From contig JAYKYS010000009.1 in NCBI GenBank assembly GCA_036924285.1, positions 11,346,001-11,410,000 of the forward strand: DNA of 64,000 nucleotides, written 5' to 3'. The position numbers and the translations under genes were made by a program. Below the pieces are notes generated by a model that was not told the origin of the DNA, did not search any database, and worked only from the letters and a program-made list of their open reading frames with translations. Numbering within the stretch: position 1 is the stretch's first letter; each line of letters starts with the position of its first letter. This stretch comes from Asterella californica. Taxonomy: Eukaryota > Streptophyta > Marchantiopsida > Marchantiales > Aytoniaceae. Shown one piece after another: positions 24,401-34,850 of the stretch.

Positions 24401-27400
24401 TGAGATCTCCCATGTTTCCTGTCTCGTACAGATGTGCAGGTCATTCCTTTTAGGAGTTCAGCCACCTCCACTGTTTCGTTGTTCGTCAACCCGCAGAAAT
24501 TGGAGGACCCTAGCTTAAGTCCACCCTTCCCGTTATCTACTGACTTATTGTTCCTACTCGATACATATTAGCCCTCAAACTGTATGGACTCGATGAGTTC
24601 TCTTCTTAAGTCTTGCTCAGTTCTCCCTTCCAGTTGGTTCGAGTCTAGGTAATGACCGCTAGTTGCCAGTGATATTATCACTCTGGCCTTTCAGATGAAT
24701 TACTTTTTCAACAGGCCAGCAATAACTGTTTCTGTCAGATTCCGTAATGTTTATATTGGAGGAAGAAATGGTTTTGTAGACTGGAGGTAGACACCTCAGC
24801 AAACAGATAAAAAGCTTCTTTGTCATCCACTGGACAGCCGATTGCATGTATCTGGTCCAGCAATACAAGTGTCTGACATTTCGTCGTCCTCGATATGTAA
24901 TTTTCCAACACATGCGTAACTATTCGAACACAGTGAGACTTGTAGATTTTCTTCATTCTGATCCAACACTTCTGCAGCGAAATCGTTCTTAGCATCCCAA
25001 TCGACTTGACTCCGACACATTAGCAGGAGTACTGGAGCTTCAAGTTGGACCGACGGACCGTTCACCGTTCCCTTCACCTATTCACTTTGACCTTCGATCT
25101 TGAGGATCCACATCCACAAGCCAATTCTGGTAACTCATAGAGACTAGTGCAACTAGAATGTGATGAAGAGTCCATCGTTCTTGATCAGCTCAAGATGTTC
25201 GCCTAGATCTCCATTACTACCGTAAACATTCTCTCACAACTGAAATGAATGTCAGTTCGGATTCCTCGCTTTCGTCTGGTACCGTGTTGGAATTAACTCA
25301 GCACAGGATCCCTCATCCACTTATGAAAAACACTCAAGGAGACAGAGAGAGACGAGAGGGAAAGACTACTTGTGCGTTAATATGTGAATTAGGCATAATG
25401 CACAGGGCCGGGCGTAAATGTACTCTTGGACGGGTGTAGTCGTAAACCCTCAAGATCCAGACCAAGTACTGATACGGAATCAAACGTCAGGGAACTGAAG
25501 CGTCATTACTGAAGTTGTGCGACGAGAGGGAGAAATTGCGAAGTATCTTCCTGATCTAACACGTCGAGTATCGTACCCATAGTGTTCCAGCATTACTTAT
25601 CACTCAGTTGTCCATAACTCTGAATTCTCTTTAGCCCTCCAAGATGCTCTGAGCAGCTGTTTCCAAGTTCTTGATGGACTTTATTTGTAACGCCGGGATT
25701 TCTCTTTGATAGTCATGAAATACATGGTTAATCGTTAGAATTATTTTGATGCAGATGGCAGTACATACTTGGCCACGTCATTTGATCCGTTGTTCATAGT
25801 CCTACCTATTCTCGAAACTGCACGAATGAAGGTTGTGACGAAAACTGCCTTGAACGTAAATTTGTCCTCAATAGACAAGTATCTGTTTTCTTCTTCCAGA
25901 GTACGTCAATTTTGAGACTTGGGTTCGCCGTTTCCCAAGAGTTCTATCTTTTGAGTTTCTTATTCAGGGATATTTATGTATTTCCGTATATCTTTTGCAA
26001 GACCTCCATGAGAATGGTCCTGCTCTTGGCACGGTCTTGGGCATGTAGTTCTTGGAAACGAGTTTCAACTGGTCAGTCCAGAGGATGGGGAAGGCAAATG
26101 ACCTTCCAGCTCAAAGGCCTGACAGGAGTTGTTTCGTTGACAGAGAGGAGACGACCTTGGCAAGTTTAGGGCGCTGGATGAGATGATGTGTGTTGATGGC
26201 TACCCAGGATATATGCGTCTTGTGCCCCTTCTGAACGGTTGTATCCATATCATATGCGAAGTTCGAGGTTTCTGCTCTGAACTTACTTGGCATTTCTTTG
26301 AAGCCATCATAATGACTCTGGACACGACTGATATGTCGGCAGCTTACGTTTTCTGCCACCTAGGTAGATAGATGTGGGATTAACATATAGTTTTAATGGT
26401 CAAGATTAATTGTTCTTACGCGCCCAAGCATGGCTTTCGGTGTTTCTATAGTGTTCCCGCCCAACCTCTCGTTTCTGACTTTGAGTTGCTTATATGATGC
26501 TTCTGCTGCAGAGGTTGGAGTATCCAAGTACTACAGACTTGACGATCGCAAGGTCATGGCCTGGTTGTTGTGCAAGGTACATAAATCTCAGCTCAAGTTA
26601 TTGATCTTTGATACTGAGTAAAGAATTTTGAACTGAAGAAATGCTTGCAGATTGTCTAATGTAGAACACTGGGAACAACTCCCCAGTTGTTGCGTGCCGT
26701 AACTCTAGTGAGCTGTACATCCCCTGTTGATAGAGATTAGTCATACATCTTAGCTCCATCGTAGGTCTCTTGAAAGGCTTAGCAAGTGGCTGTTGTTGCT
26801 GCTTATTACTTATTATTGCGCTTCGTTTCCTTCCATTCTTCTTCCCAAAGCTTTCAAGCATGTGGCGCCTCTGTGCAGCCACTAACCTAATCAGGTATGG
26901 CCCTGCTATGATGTAGGCGAGAAGGATAACAGAACATTTTCGATCAACTCAGAAGAGTTTTTCAAGCATGAGCAAGGAGGACATGAGTAAGCCACTATAA
27001 CATACTCGCCTGTATACCCTCTCCTTTTACTTTCGACGCAATTAACTTCCCATAGAATTTGTGGGGTCCCTGGCGGTAGTGTGATTGAAGACCCACATAC
27101 GTTGCTGAAGTGGGTAATCAAAGACGACATTAATTCAGCAAGAGTTCTCGGTGTTTCTCCATTCTGAACTCCATTCGGACTTTTCAAGTTTCTCCATTCT
27201 GAAGCCTCGGGCAACGTTCATATACTAGAAGCAACATTCTTGATCCGATCATCTGCGTTTCTTGTACAACAAACAGATTCCTATGTCGTTGGCCTGCTGA
27301 GCGAGTACCTGCCAGAAGAACCATGGCTTAACCAGCTATGCCGCCACCTAAGGTAGTATATCAATAAATATTTTTTCTTTAAGGTTGATCGGTCATAGTA

Positions 27401-28661
27401 TGTTTTGCCGAATGGTGAGAGGGGGGAAATAATTCCCCTTTGTCACAAGTTTTCAAGTAAAGACCAGCCTTAAGTGTCCGATTTGGACGTGCTTATTGAG
27501 GAGTTCTTCAGGAAGCGCTTAGTTACGGTTCTCGAGCTCTCATTGCATCGCGGCTGACGAACGGAAATAAGGAGAACGTGGATTGGCCCAGTATCCCTCT
27601 GCTGGTTTATTTGGCTCCAAGTCCTCTTTTCAATGGAGTACGCTCGCGAAGCTTATCGCCCTATGCATCTTCACAGAAAGTCAAGATCCAACTTATGCTC
27701 TATCCCTTACCCTATCTCACGGAAGCCACAGAAGTCACACCTACGTACCGGCTGTTTTGTTTAGCATGCTAGTTGTACTTAATGCATTGGAGTCTGACTC
27801 ACTTTGAAGGAGTACACCAGAGTTCTTCGACATTCGCTAACTGAGTTAGCGCACATTCACACCCCTTATCCTCCCACACTCTTAAGTGTGTGAGGATGGT
27901 TCTTGCATCGAACTGCTATACTCATGGACCGACATACACCAAAGTTCTTTTCTTCTCCTTCGCTTCATCTGGAGGTCCAGTTCCTGCTCCTGATGCTACT
28001 AATCTCGGATGAAATCTTCTGGAAAATTTCCTGATCATCTTCTTCGAGTGTTTTGGGGAACATTCGTCAATAAGAGATTATATACCTTCTTGAGTTCTCG
28101 CAGTCAGTGTTTCCTTGAAGATCGGTTCACTGAACACGTCGTTACCTGTTTGAAAAATCTGCAGTGTGGAACGCGGGACGAGTAAGATAGGGCATTGGGT
28201 TGCACCTCCAGAGGCGTTGGAAGCTCCCCCAACCCAGGTTAGTCTTCTGCTGGTGACATCCGCTGACCTTCCATGTTATATGGTGTAAAGCGAAAAGTTG
28301 ACCGAAGGCATAGAGAAAGATGACAGCAGTTTTCTCTTTGACCCATCAAGAATTGCAACTTGTCCTGCAATAACTCCTGCTATCGGCAAGCGTCACCGGG
28401 GGCTTCGATTTCCTCCTAATAAAAAATATTTCATCCTAATATTTGTACGCCGTCTCTCAGTTCTTTTGCTTTTGCTTTTAACCAGACGGTTATAGTCAAG
28501 TTGATTTCGAAGCAGATTCTAGTGTAAGCGTAGTTGTTCTGTACTGGATGTGACAGGCAACAAAGCAGTCAGGTTCCAGCCTAAGCAGATCAGGATCAGC
28601 TAAGAAAGGAGCTCCACAAGGAGTCAGGAAGATAACTAGCTTTTTTGCTCGTCCTCGGTAG
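18438..28661 (+). CDS. RNASEH2B: Ribonuclease H2 subunit B, ten exons, 274 aa
   Basis: Exons: 18438-18489, 18849-18929, 21926-22027, 25755-25831, 26144-26267, 26512-26576, 26917-26986, 27277-27352, 28165-28237, 28557-28661. All introns are GT-AG and all phases join to one frame. A TGA immediately before the ATG supports the start. Family signatures in order: TRVLIA (11-16), HLFHLRNPKTG (35-45), NGLLQELHWFKQRYTSWFLG (54-73), CEDGSTYLATSFDPLFIVLP (77-96), GKFRALDE (109-116), VDGYPGYMRLVPL (120-132), YYRLDDRKVMAWL (152-164), YVVGLLSEYLPEEPWL (193-208). The tail (241-274) is serine/lysine-rich and ends with a PCNA-binding-type RKITSFFARPR. In the known heterotrimer, B supports the catalytic A subunit, which removes ribonucleotides from DNA and RNA:DNA hybrids in the nucleus. 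Exon 7 is the least conserved and least certain; an extra small exon between 28238 and 28556 is possible. Confidence 0.92.
19430..21810 (+). repeat. Related repeats filling intron 2 of RNASEH2B
   Basis: Units of about 450-500 bp recur at about 19430-19900 and 20420-20850, with a partial unit at 21325-21440; shared words include GTTAGGT..TTGAGTG, GGATCTATGCTTCTTG-like and ATATTGCACTTACA. A 228-bp block at 19992-20219 is duplicated at 21592-21800 at roughly 90% identity, the second copy lacking about 21 bp. A further CTGCTTTACC..GTGTACCA repeat lies at 20188-20345. No protein is encoded. Confidence 0.75.
22176..22640 (+). repeat. Tandem duplication in intron 3 of RNASEH2B (223-bp period)
   Basis: The block starting near 22176 (GTTCACAAGC at 22198, ATAGAGCCATAC, GCAGCGGATAACTC, AACAGCTTGTAAATGTTAAG) recurs 223 bp later (GTTCGCAAGC at 22421) with moderate divergence. 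Two copies. Confidence 0.8.
22829..22860. repeat. Perfect 12-bp fold-back in intron 3
   Basis: TGAGGGACCTAC at 22829-22840 and its exact reverse complement at 22849-22860 flank an 8-base loop. Role unknown. Confidence 0.7.
23040..24020 (+). repeat. Further copy of the intronic repeat family in intron 3
   Basis: 23040-23560 matches the intron 2 units (GAGGTGCATGCC, GGATCTATGCTTCTTGG, GCATATTGTACATTGCACTTACATACC). 23720-24000 holds tail words (CATTCGCTAACT, TCTTGCATCGAACTGCTATACTCAT) that recur at 21050-21100 in intron 2 and 27830-27930 in intron 8. Confidence 0.65.
27800..27945 (+). repeat. Intronic repeat tail copy in intron 8 of RNASEH2B
   Basis: Contains CATTCGCTAACT, AGCGCACATTC and TTCTTGCATCGAACTGCTATACTCATGG, matching the copies in introns 2 and 3. 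Confidence 0.6.
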
Positions 28662-31484
28662 CCAAGGATAATGAGGTAAATTCCTTCTTCTTCCTTTGAT
28701 GACTCAGAAGTGGCAAGTGATGCTTTCTTCCGGGTGCTCTGCGAGCCGGGTGTTCTGATTTTGGGGGAAAAGTAAGGAAGTCAGGGACATCTGAAGGATT
28801 TCTGCGGTCCCTAAGCTTGGAATGGTGGACAATGAGCACGAGTTTAGTCCAGGTAATGGAAAATCAAAAGGTGTTTGCATTTACCTAGGAACCTGCCCCA
28901 AAATTTGTGCAGTACTTTCTTTCCGTGAAACATGATGTGCTTGGTGAACGTTGCAATGAATCTTTCCGCAGATCACTTCAGGAGGATTTGCCGTTGCAAC
29001 CTGTCCTAGTGGAGAACTGTATGGAAGCATCAGTTTTCTGCATAGGCCAGGGCCGTGGATAGTGAAGGTGTGGATTCAAGTCCCAAAATTGTTCAGAGTA
29101 ACAAGTTCTTGTTAGCATCAACTCGTGATGCTTTCACTTCACGTTGATAAAAGCTTCTGAACCCAGTGGGCCCAGCGAAGATGGCCATGTGAACGGTTGA
29201 TGAGAGATTTTAATACAAGATTTGGCGGTCGTGTACTGTGCTCCAGTGACCTTTGCCCTGATTATGGAGCTTTAAGACCGATGAGATATTTAAAACGAAA
29301 TGCTGACCCCAAGGAGCGCTGTTGCAGTTTACATGGCATCTCTCCTTCACATAAGCCTGGTTGATATGAATGGACGTTGACAGAGCAGCCTTCGCCGTTC
29401 TGGTAAGAATCAAAGGTGATCGCTTCTTAATCTACACGCGTTCGTTGGTAATTTTCACCCAAACAGTCAATGTTCAAATCTTGAAGCTCTTAGTAACAGA
29501 AGTCGATGGTTCAACAACGTCTGAGAAGGCAGATAGGAGGTCCTCCACTGAAATCAGACAGCTTATATCCCCGAGTCGAGCTATTTAACATATCTTATCA
29601 TACGCGATATCACCACTGTTGTTACAGTTTCTACCACGTGTTTTGCTTTTGTATACAGAAAGTCAAATTAAGTATGTGGCCTTTTAGTCACCAAAACCCT
29701 GTAGCTGTCGGATCAGTTGGATGAACAGCGAATCGTCTAGACCACCATTTCGGACAAAATTTTTGAAACCACAAGTGCCAGTACAAAGGCTCCGGGACAC
29801 GGGGTCTCTCATTTCTCAAGTTTACAGTCACGGGGCGTAGGAAATATTTTTTTGTTCACAGAGTTCTCATTCAGATCACATTTTGATCATAATGTTACAA
29901 TACAGTCTTCGAATCGGAAGAGAAAAGACTCTATTGAATGCTCTCGTGAGTTGTACAATTTGTTATTTGTTTCAAGTGCGTCTAGTTAGTGGTGATTGAT
30001 ATGTGCAGTTAAAAGTAGCATGGTTAGTTCTTTTAAAAGTAGCATTAGTTCTTTTTGGAGAAAAGGAAAATGTCCCCTTTGGCATAAAGGGCGGAAAAAA
30101 AGGGAGGGAGAAAGGGAGGGAAAAAGGCCGTTTTCATCCATTCATACTGGGAGATGAGGTTTACCAGATTTTGGATCGAGAGGGGGTACAGGTGATTTAG
30201 GTAAATATGGAGGATTAACACTAAGAGTTTGAGCCAGTACCTTAAGAAACAGTAAGACAAGCATGAGGGGAACCGAATGCATTTTTCAGCGTTATATCCA
30301 AAATGAAACATGAATGCATTACTCGGAAATCAAAAGATTGATTTAGTCTACTTTAGATGTGATGTCTTTTCTCCAGTGTTAACATTCTCTCGGATTGAGT
30401 CCTTTGCCGAATAATATCATCATCCATTTGTGATCAGATATCATCACACATTAGCCATCGGCAACAGAAGGAAACCAGAATTCTGTATTTCTATAGACAA
30501 ATAGACAAGTTATCACTATATTACACGAGACCACATACCTTTATCATTATGTGCAGGTTATCACTATATGTGAGATTACCTTACGGATGTTATACGTATA
30601 GGGTAATGTACTCTTAGGTGTGCATTACGCCTTTTGAAGGTCTTTGTCGAGACTCCAGTGGAGACCTGAAAGAGACACTCAAGCACAATTATATGCATTA
30701 CTCATCGTAATGCACAGAGAGTTGTGTAATTTTGTTTTTCTGTAAGAAAATTTTTCTTGTTCAAATATTTGCACGTTATATAAGAAATATCTGCTTATAA
30801 ATGGGAAGTCTAGAATAAACGTATTTTGTATCTTGTGTTTCTAAGATCGTGAGATCACGCTTATGTTAATCTTATGTTTGGAAATAATCTTATGTTTGGA
30901 AATCATCTATTCCGACTTTGGACGTTACGATAACTACTCTAAACACGAAAGCGTTAAAGTAGATAAAGCTTTACGGTAGGAAATGTATTAGTAATGTCTG
31001 GATATCGTTTGTAGTTTAACGCGTTATGTTCTCTCTTTCTTCATAGTCAAATTGTTTCAATCCTAGTTACTCAGGCTATGTCGAGAAACTTCTAAAAGCA
31101 ACATCTATACATTGGAAATGGCCAGCTTCTCTTACAAGTAGTATGCAAAAGCCATGAAAACAAACATGAAAGGTCGGCAGAGCTCATGTGAGTACTGCCT
31201 TGTGGTATCTACTTGAAGCATGCAAATCACTTCTAGGTCCAAACCAAAAACTACAACACATATTAGCCTGTCATATGAAACTAAGTAAGTATTCAAAAAT
31301 TGGACTATGATACAAATGGATAACACGTACCTGGTTTAGTGACAAGATTAATTATTTTCTTCAGGTTTAATGCTGCAAAGGAAATTTATTCTTTTCTAAA
31401 AGGCTATAATTATATCTCTCACTTTCTGAATATATTCACTTTAATTATATTCACTTTCTGAATATATCAGAGGACCCAACAGAC
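28662..31484. other. Region downstream of RNASEH2B, no gene seen
   Basis: It presumably starts with the 3' UTR. Composition becomes AT-rich to the right. A 17-bp direct repeat (TCTTATGTTTGGAAATA-type) lies at 30870-30905, and a duplicated TTCACTTTCTGAATATAT at 31420-31470. No frame resembles a known protein. Confidence 0.4.
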
Positions 31485-31584
31485 CTGTGTGAGTGTTTAT
31501 AGTGTCATCTTATAACATGAAGCTCGCCTCTTGAGTAAGCAACCACAGCCCGAAGCCCAGCGATTTCCTAGGTAGACATATCAC
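31485..31584 (+). repeat. Remnant of the A-family LTR 3' end
   Basis: It aligns with the last about 100 bp of the A1 and A2 LTRs (CTGTGTGAGTGTTTATAG, CCTCTTGAGT, AACCACAGCC, GAAGCCC, TTTCCTAGGTAGAC) with roughly 80% identity. The CGACA terminus is not preserved. No pol sequence adjoins it. Confidence 0.75.
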
Positions 31585-32261
31585 AGTCTTCACGATCGTA
31601 TCACAGCTAGAAGGTTCCGTCTTTCCTAAGAAACTCTCACCTCGACAACGAGCAAGCCTAGGGGATTGTTTGAAGTTGCTTCTGCAAACTAAAGGATATG
31701 TTTATCATATATGAATCTTTTTTGTACTTAGAGCATGAGTGAATGTCTAGTTGTATTGTACACGTGTGATCAAGTTAGGTCGGTAGAAACCAAGACAAAT
31801 AGATACTAGAGTCGAGATAAAGTCAGTTCGATTGGGTAGTGAGAGCACAAAGATTTTATCAAGTTGGTCCAAGGTCTTGCCGTATCTCTCTACAGCCAGA
31901 TACCTAGTGTATTCTTAGAGAAAATTCACGCTCGACGACAATGTAACCAAACCCAACCTCCAGCTTGTAAAACATAAGGTTTGTCTTTTTTACACCGTTA
32001 GTAGCAAAAGATATTATCTCCAAGAGAATTAGAGTCAAACTGTCGTAACTTGCAGTAAAATTGACCATTAATCTATCTTGGAGGGCAAACTCCCAATTCT
32101 CAAGCGCTCCAAGTCTTTTTTATGCTGATGTTACGTCTCTAGATCTATCTCTAAAATAGTAATCTTTCTCTGAAGTCGACTTCTTTCTGCTCCAAGTATT
32201 GAAGAACAATTTTCTCTACTCCCAAGCCTACAATATTGATGCTATCTCTCACTGCTATCTT

Positions 32262-33490
32262 CTATAACTCCTCCATGGTGAAGATCACCTCATGCTGCAG
32301 ATAATCCTTCCATGATGCATAAGAGATCATAGGAGGTAGAGGAAAAAGGATGGAGGCCCACGTACGGACAGAGAAGGTAGTCACAGGAGTAGGAGTCATG
32401 TTGTTACTTGCTGTAGAAACATCTTTGTTCCTAGTGCTCCTCCGGAGTGTGTCAAAGGAACTGTCTTCAAGTTGGTAAAATCTTGCAATGACCTCCAACT
32501 GCTGCTGCTCTAAGTATGCTCTTCCATCCTTGAGAACCACAGAGTCTACCAAGGTGTCAAAGTCTAGGATCTCCTTGCTCATAGTGGTAAGAGCTCTCTC
32601 AACCTCTACTCCGTCTGAGTCATCTCCAAGAATAGTGAGTGTAACAAGGAAGGACACATCATGTAAGAAGAGTGTTGCCTCCTCTAAGGTCATCTCATGG
32701 TGATCAAGGTACATGGATACTAGCAATGTCAGTAAATGCCTAGTGAAGACATTACCTACCTTCCTAGCTAACTCATGAGGGTACTTGTGGAAGATGCGTC
32801 CCCAATCTATCAGGTCCTCAACTAACACTCTCTTCAGGAACAATATCTCTCAACCATGGATAAACACTTTCTTCTCATGATAGAAGAAGGCTGGAAAAAC
32901 GTGACAGAGGACCTCTAACTTAAGATCCAGAAGGTGGTCTACCATCCACCCATTCCTGATCTTACTGTCCTCGATGAATAGATACATATCAAACACCTGA
33001 TGCTCTATTATCGAGGTCTTGGCTGGAGAGAATCCTCCAGCCTCAGTCTCCGTCCGTGTAAGGTCTTCCTCTACATAGCGGAGGTCCATTCTGAAAGACG
33101 ATCTCTCACTTTGTATTGGTCAGAAGGGGGTAGGTGAAAGTGGGTAACTCTGTAAATCTTCTACAGTAAGTCTTTGCTACAGTACCTCCACTCCCAGCGA
33201 AAGAAATCTAGTGCTAACCATGTAAAGTCAACGTCCTAAGTCATCAAGTGAGAACTAGAGAGCTTCAGACGACGAGGATAGACGTTAGACATGGTGGCAA
33301 GGAGGTAGATAGGTTCAGGATGCTGACTAAAGGTCTGCAGCTCCAGAACTCAGCAAAAACCCGCTCTGATGGACGTTCGAGCTTCATACAAGGAAAGACG
33401 ACTTCCTTACCAATTCTCAGGTCCACAACCATTGGCCATAACCCGACCACAGACTTCACTTCGGGGGAAAGAAATTCTGCGGGGACCTGA
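32262..33490 (-). pseudogene. Decayed unknown ORF, probably from a mobile element
   Basis: Two frames (33089-32850 and 32849-32262) are one reading frame divided by a single TGA at 32852-32850. Together they give about 275 residues: an acidic start (VEEDLTRTETEAGG), a hydrophobic/aromatic middle (DHLLDLKLEVLCHVFPAFFYHEKK), helix-rich segments and a basic, serine/threonine-rich tail (LRRSTRNK). A second frame on the same strand (33490-33265) may be an upstream part in another register. No domain is recognised. Sequence character and decay suggest a retroelement gag-like or structural protein, which is inference. Confidence 0.45.
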
Positions 33491-34200
33491 TGTTGTAGTC
33501 ACGTGAAGGGAAGATAGGACTGAGGTCGATTTGAACTATCGAAAATAAATGAAAACTTACGAGCAAATAAATGAACCTGATTTCTGTTGAAACATGAAGA
33601 GTGAGGATTTTATGTAGTAGAAATCTGAGAAGGCTTTTTGAAGGAACTACTTTCTTCTCAAAGCTTTCCCGAGAGAAAGAGTGGACTATTCGAGGATCTC
33701 AGGGGAGGAAATAACACCCTTATCTACACCACCAAACCCAAACTGTTTCCTTGAAAATCCATGGATTACCTTTTGACAACTAAAGGAAACAGTGCTATTT
33801 TCCGGAGAACTCCTTGAGAGTGAAAGAAATGTGGTAATGATAATTTTCATTTACCGAGAGATTTTGGGTGAGACTCTTAAGGGACTGTTTCCCGTAGGGA
33901 TAAATTTTTCGTTCTGAGCAAACTCCTTCTGATTGAGCCACAGGGTTTCTACTGTCTCTTGTTATCTTCTTTTGTCCTTTCTGTTAGCACAGAGAACTGA
34001 ATTCCTGTAGTTGTTTTAACCTTTTAGGAATTCCTAGCAAATCAGAGTGCTTGTGAGGAGGAACAGGGGTACCGTTGCTTTGTCTTTGTCTCTGTTGGAT
34101 TTGTGTACAGTTATTTTTCTGACTTTGTGTTAACCTACGACTGGATGACAACCTGAGTTACGTGGACCTCCGGCCCGTTACAAACAGTCATGTTTCTTAC

Positions 34201-34850
34201 TTATCTGAATGCTGCGAGCTCACAGTTGAGTAGGAAGCCTACTTCTTCTGGTTTCCTCCAGGCTAGAATCCGTTGTGCCCAATGATCGCAGTGCGAAGCT
34301 AACTCCTCAGTTTCTCCATCATCGGTCATGCAGGTGATCGTGCTTACGTTTAAGTGTTGTACAATCGATCTACTACTCTTCTCAACTCCTGGTCGTTTCT
34401 TCCATCCTGGCACACCTGTTAATGCACTCATCCGTGAAGAATAACGTAGATATCAACAGTTCTCCCTACGGATTTATCATTGTCTATCAGCGAATTTGAA
34501 CTTCCTTTGTCCTCAGAGAGTTCGACCTTTATTATCACTGGTTGGGCACACCAACGTCCCTCTTGTAATGGCAAGATATACCTACATTCATCCCTCAGCT
34601 GGATTCTGTCACTATCTCAGATTTCCTTCGATCAAATGCTCACCTTGACTCTCAAAGAAAACTGTCTACGTCCCTTCGAATGTCCCATCGTGCGGCTCAA
34701 TTCCTCTTCGTAGCTTCTTGGCACAGCAAATGGAGTGCGAAAGTGAAAGGAATCATGAGCTTCTGACGTGGGCTCTACCTTCTTGCCTGACATCTCCACG
34801 GAGCCCTCAAGTGGCAATACATGGGTGGTTTTAACCTTCCTCTGATAAGT
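34201..34850 (-). pseudogene. Decayed coding stretch of unknown type
   Basis: On the - strand a frame from about 34838 reads through the segment around EELSRTMGHSKGRRQFSLRV, meets two close TGA codons (about 34640 and 34622), then continues open to about 34440; another register is open 34431-34201 (WKKRPGVEKSSRSIV, MTDDGETEELASHCDHW). The length of near-open frame and the residue make-up look coding, but no family is recognised. It may belong with the decayed ORF at 32.3-33.5 kb, same strand. Confidence 0.3.

Noticed and set aside
24659..25077. Overlapping - strand frames of about 85 codons
   Set aside because: They lie inside intron 3 of RNASEH2B on the opposite strand, overlap each other and show no family signature.
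26906..27214. 102-codon - strand frame
   Set aside because: It is antisense to exon 7 and intron 7 of RNASEH2B; the + strand exons are in phase with the gene, and a small TTTCTCCATTCTGAA repeat explains part of its apparent structure.
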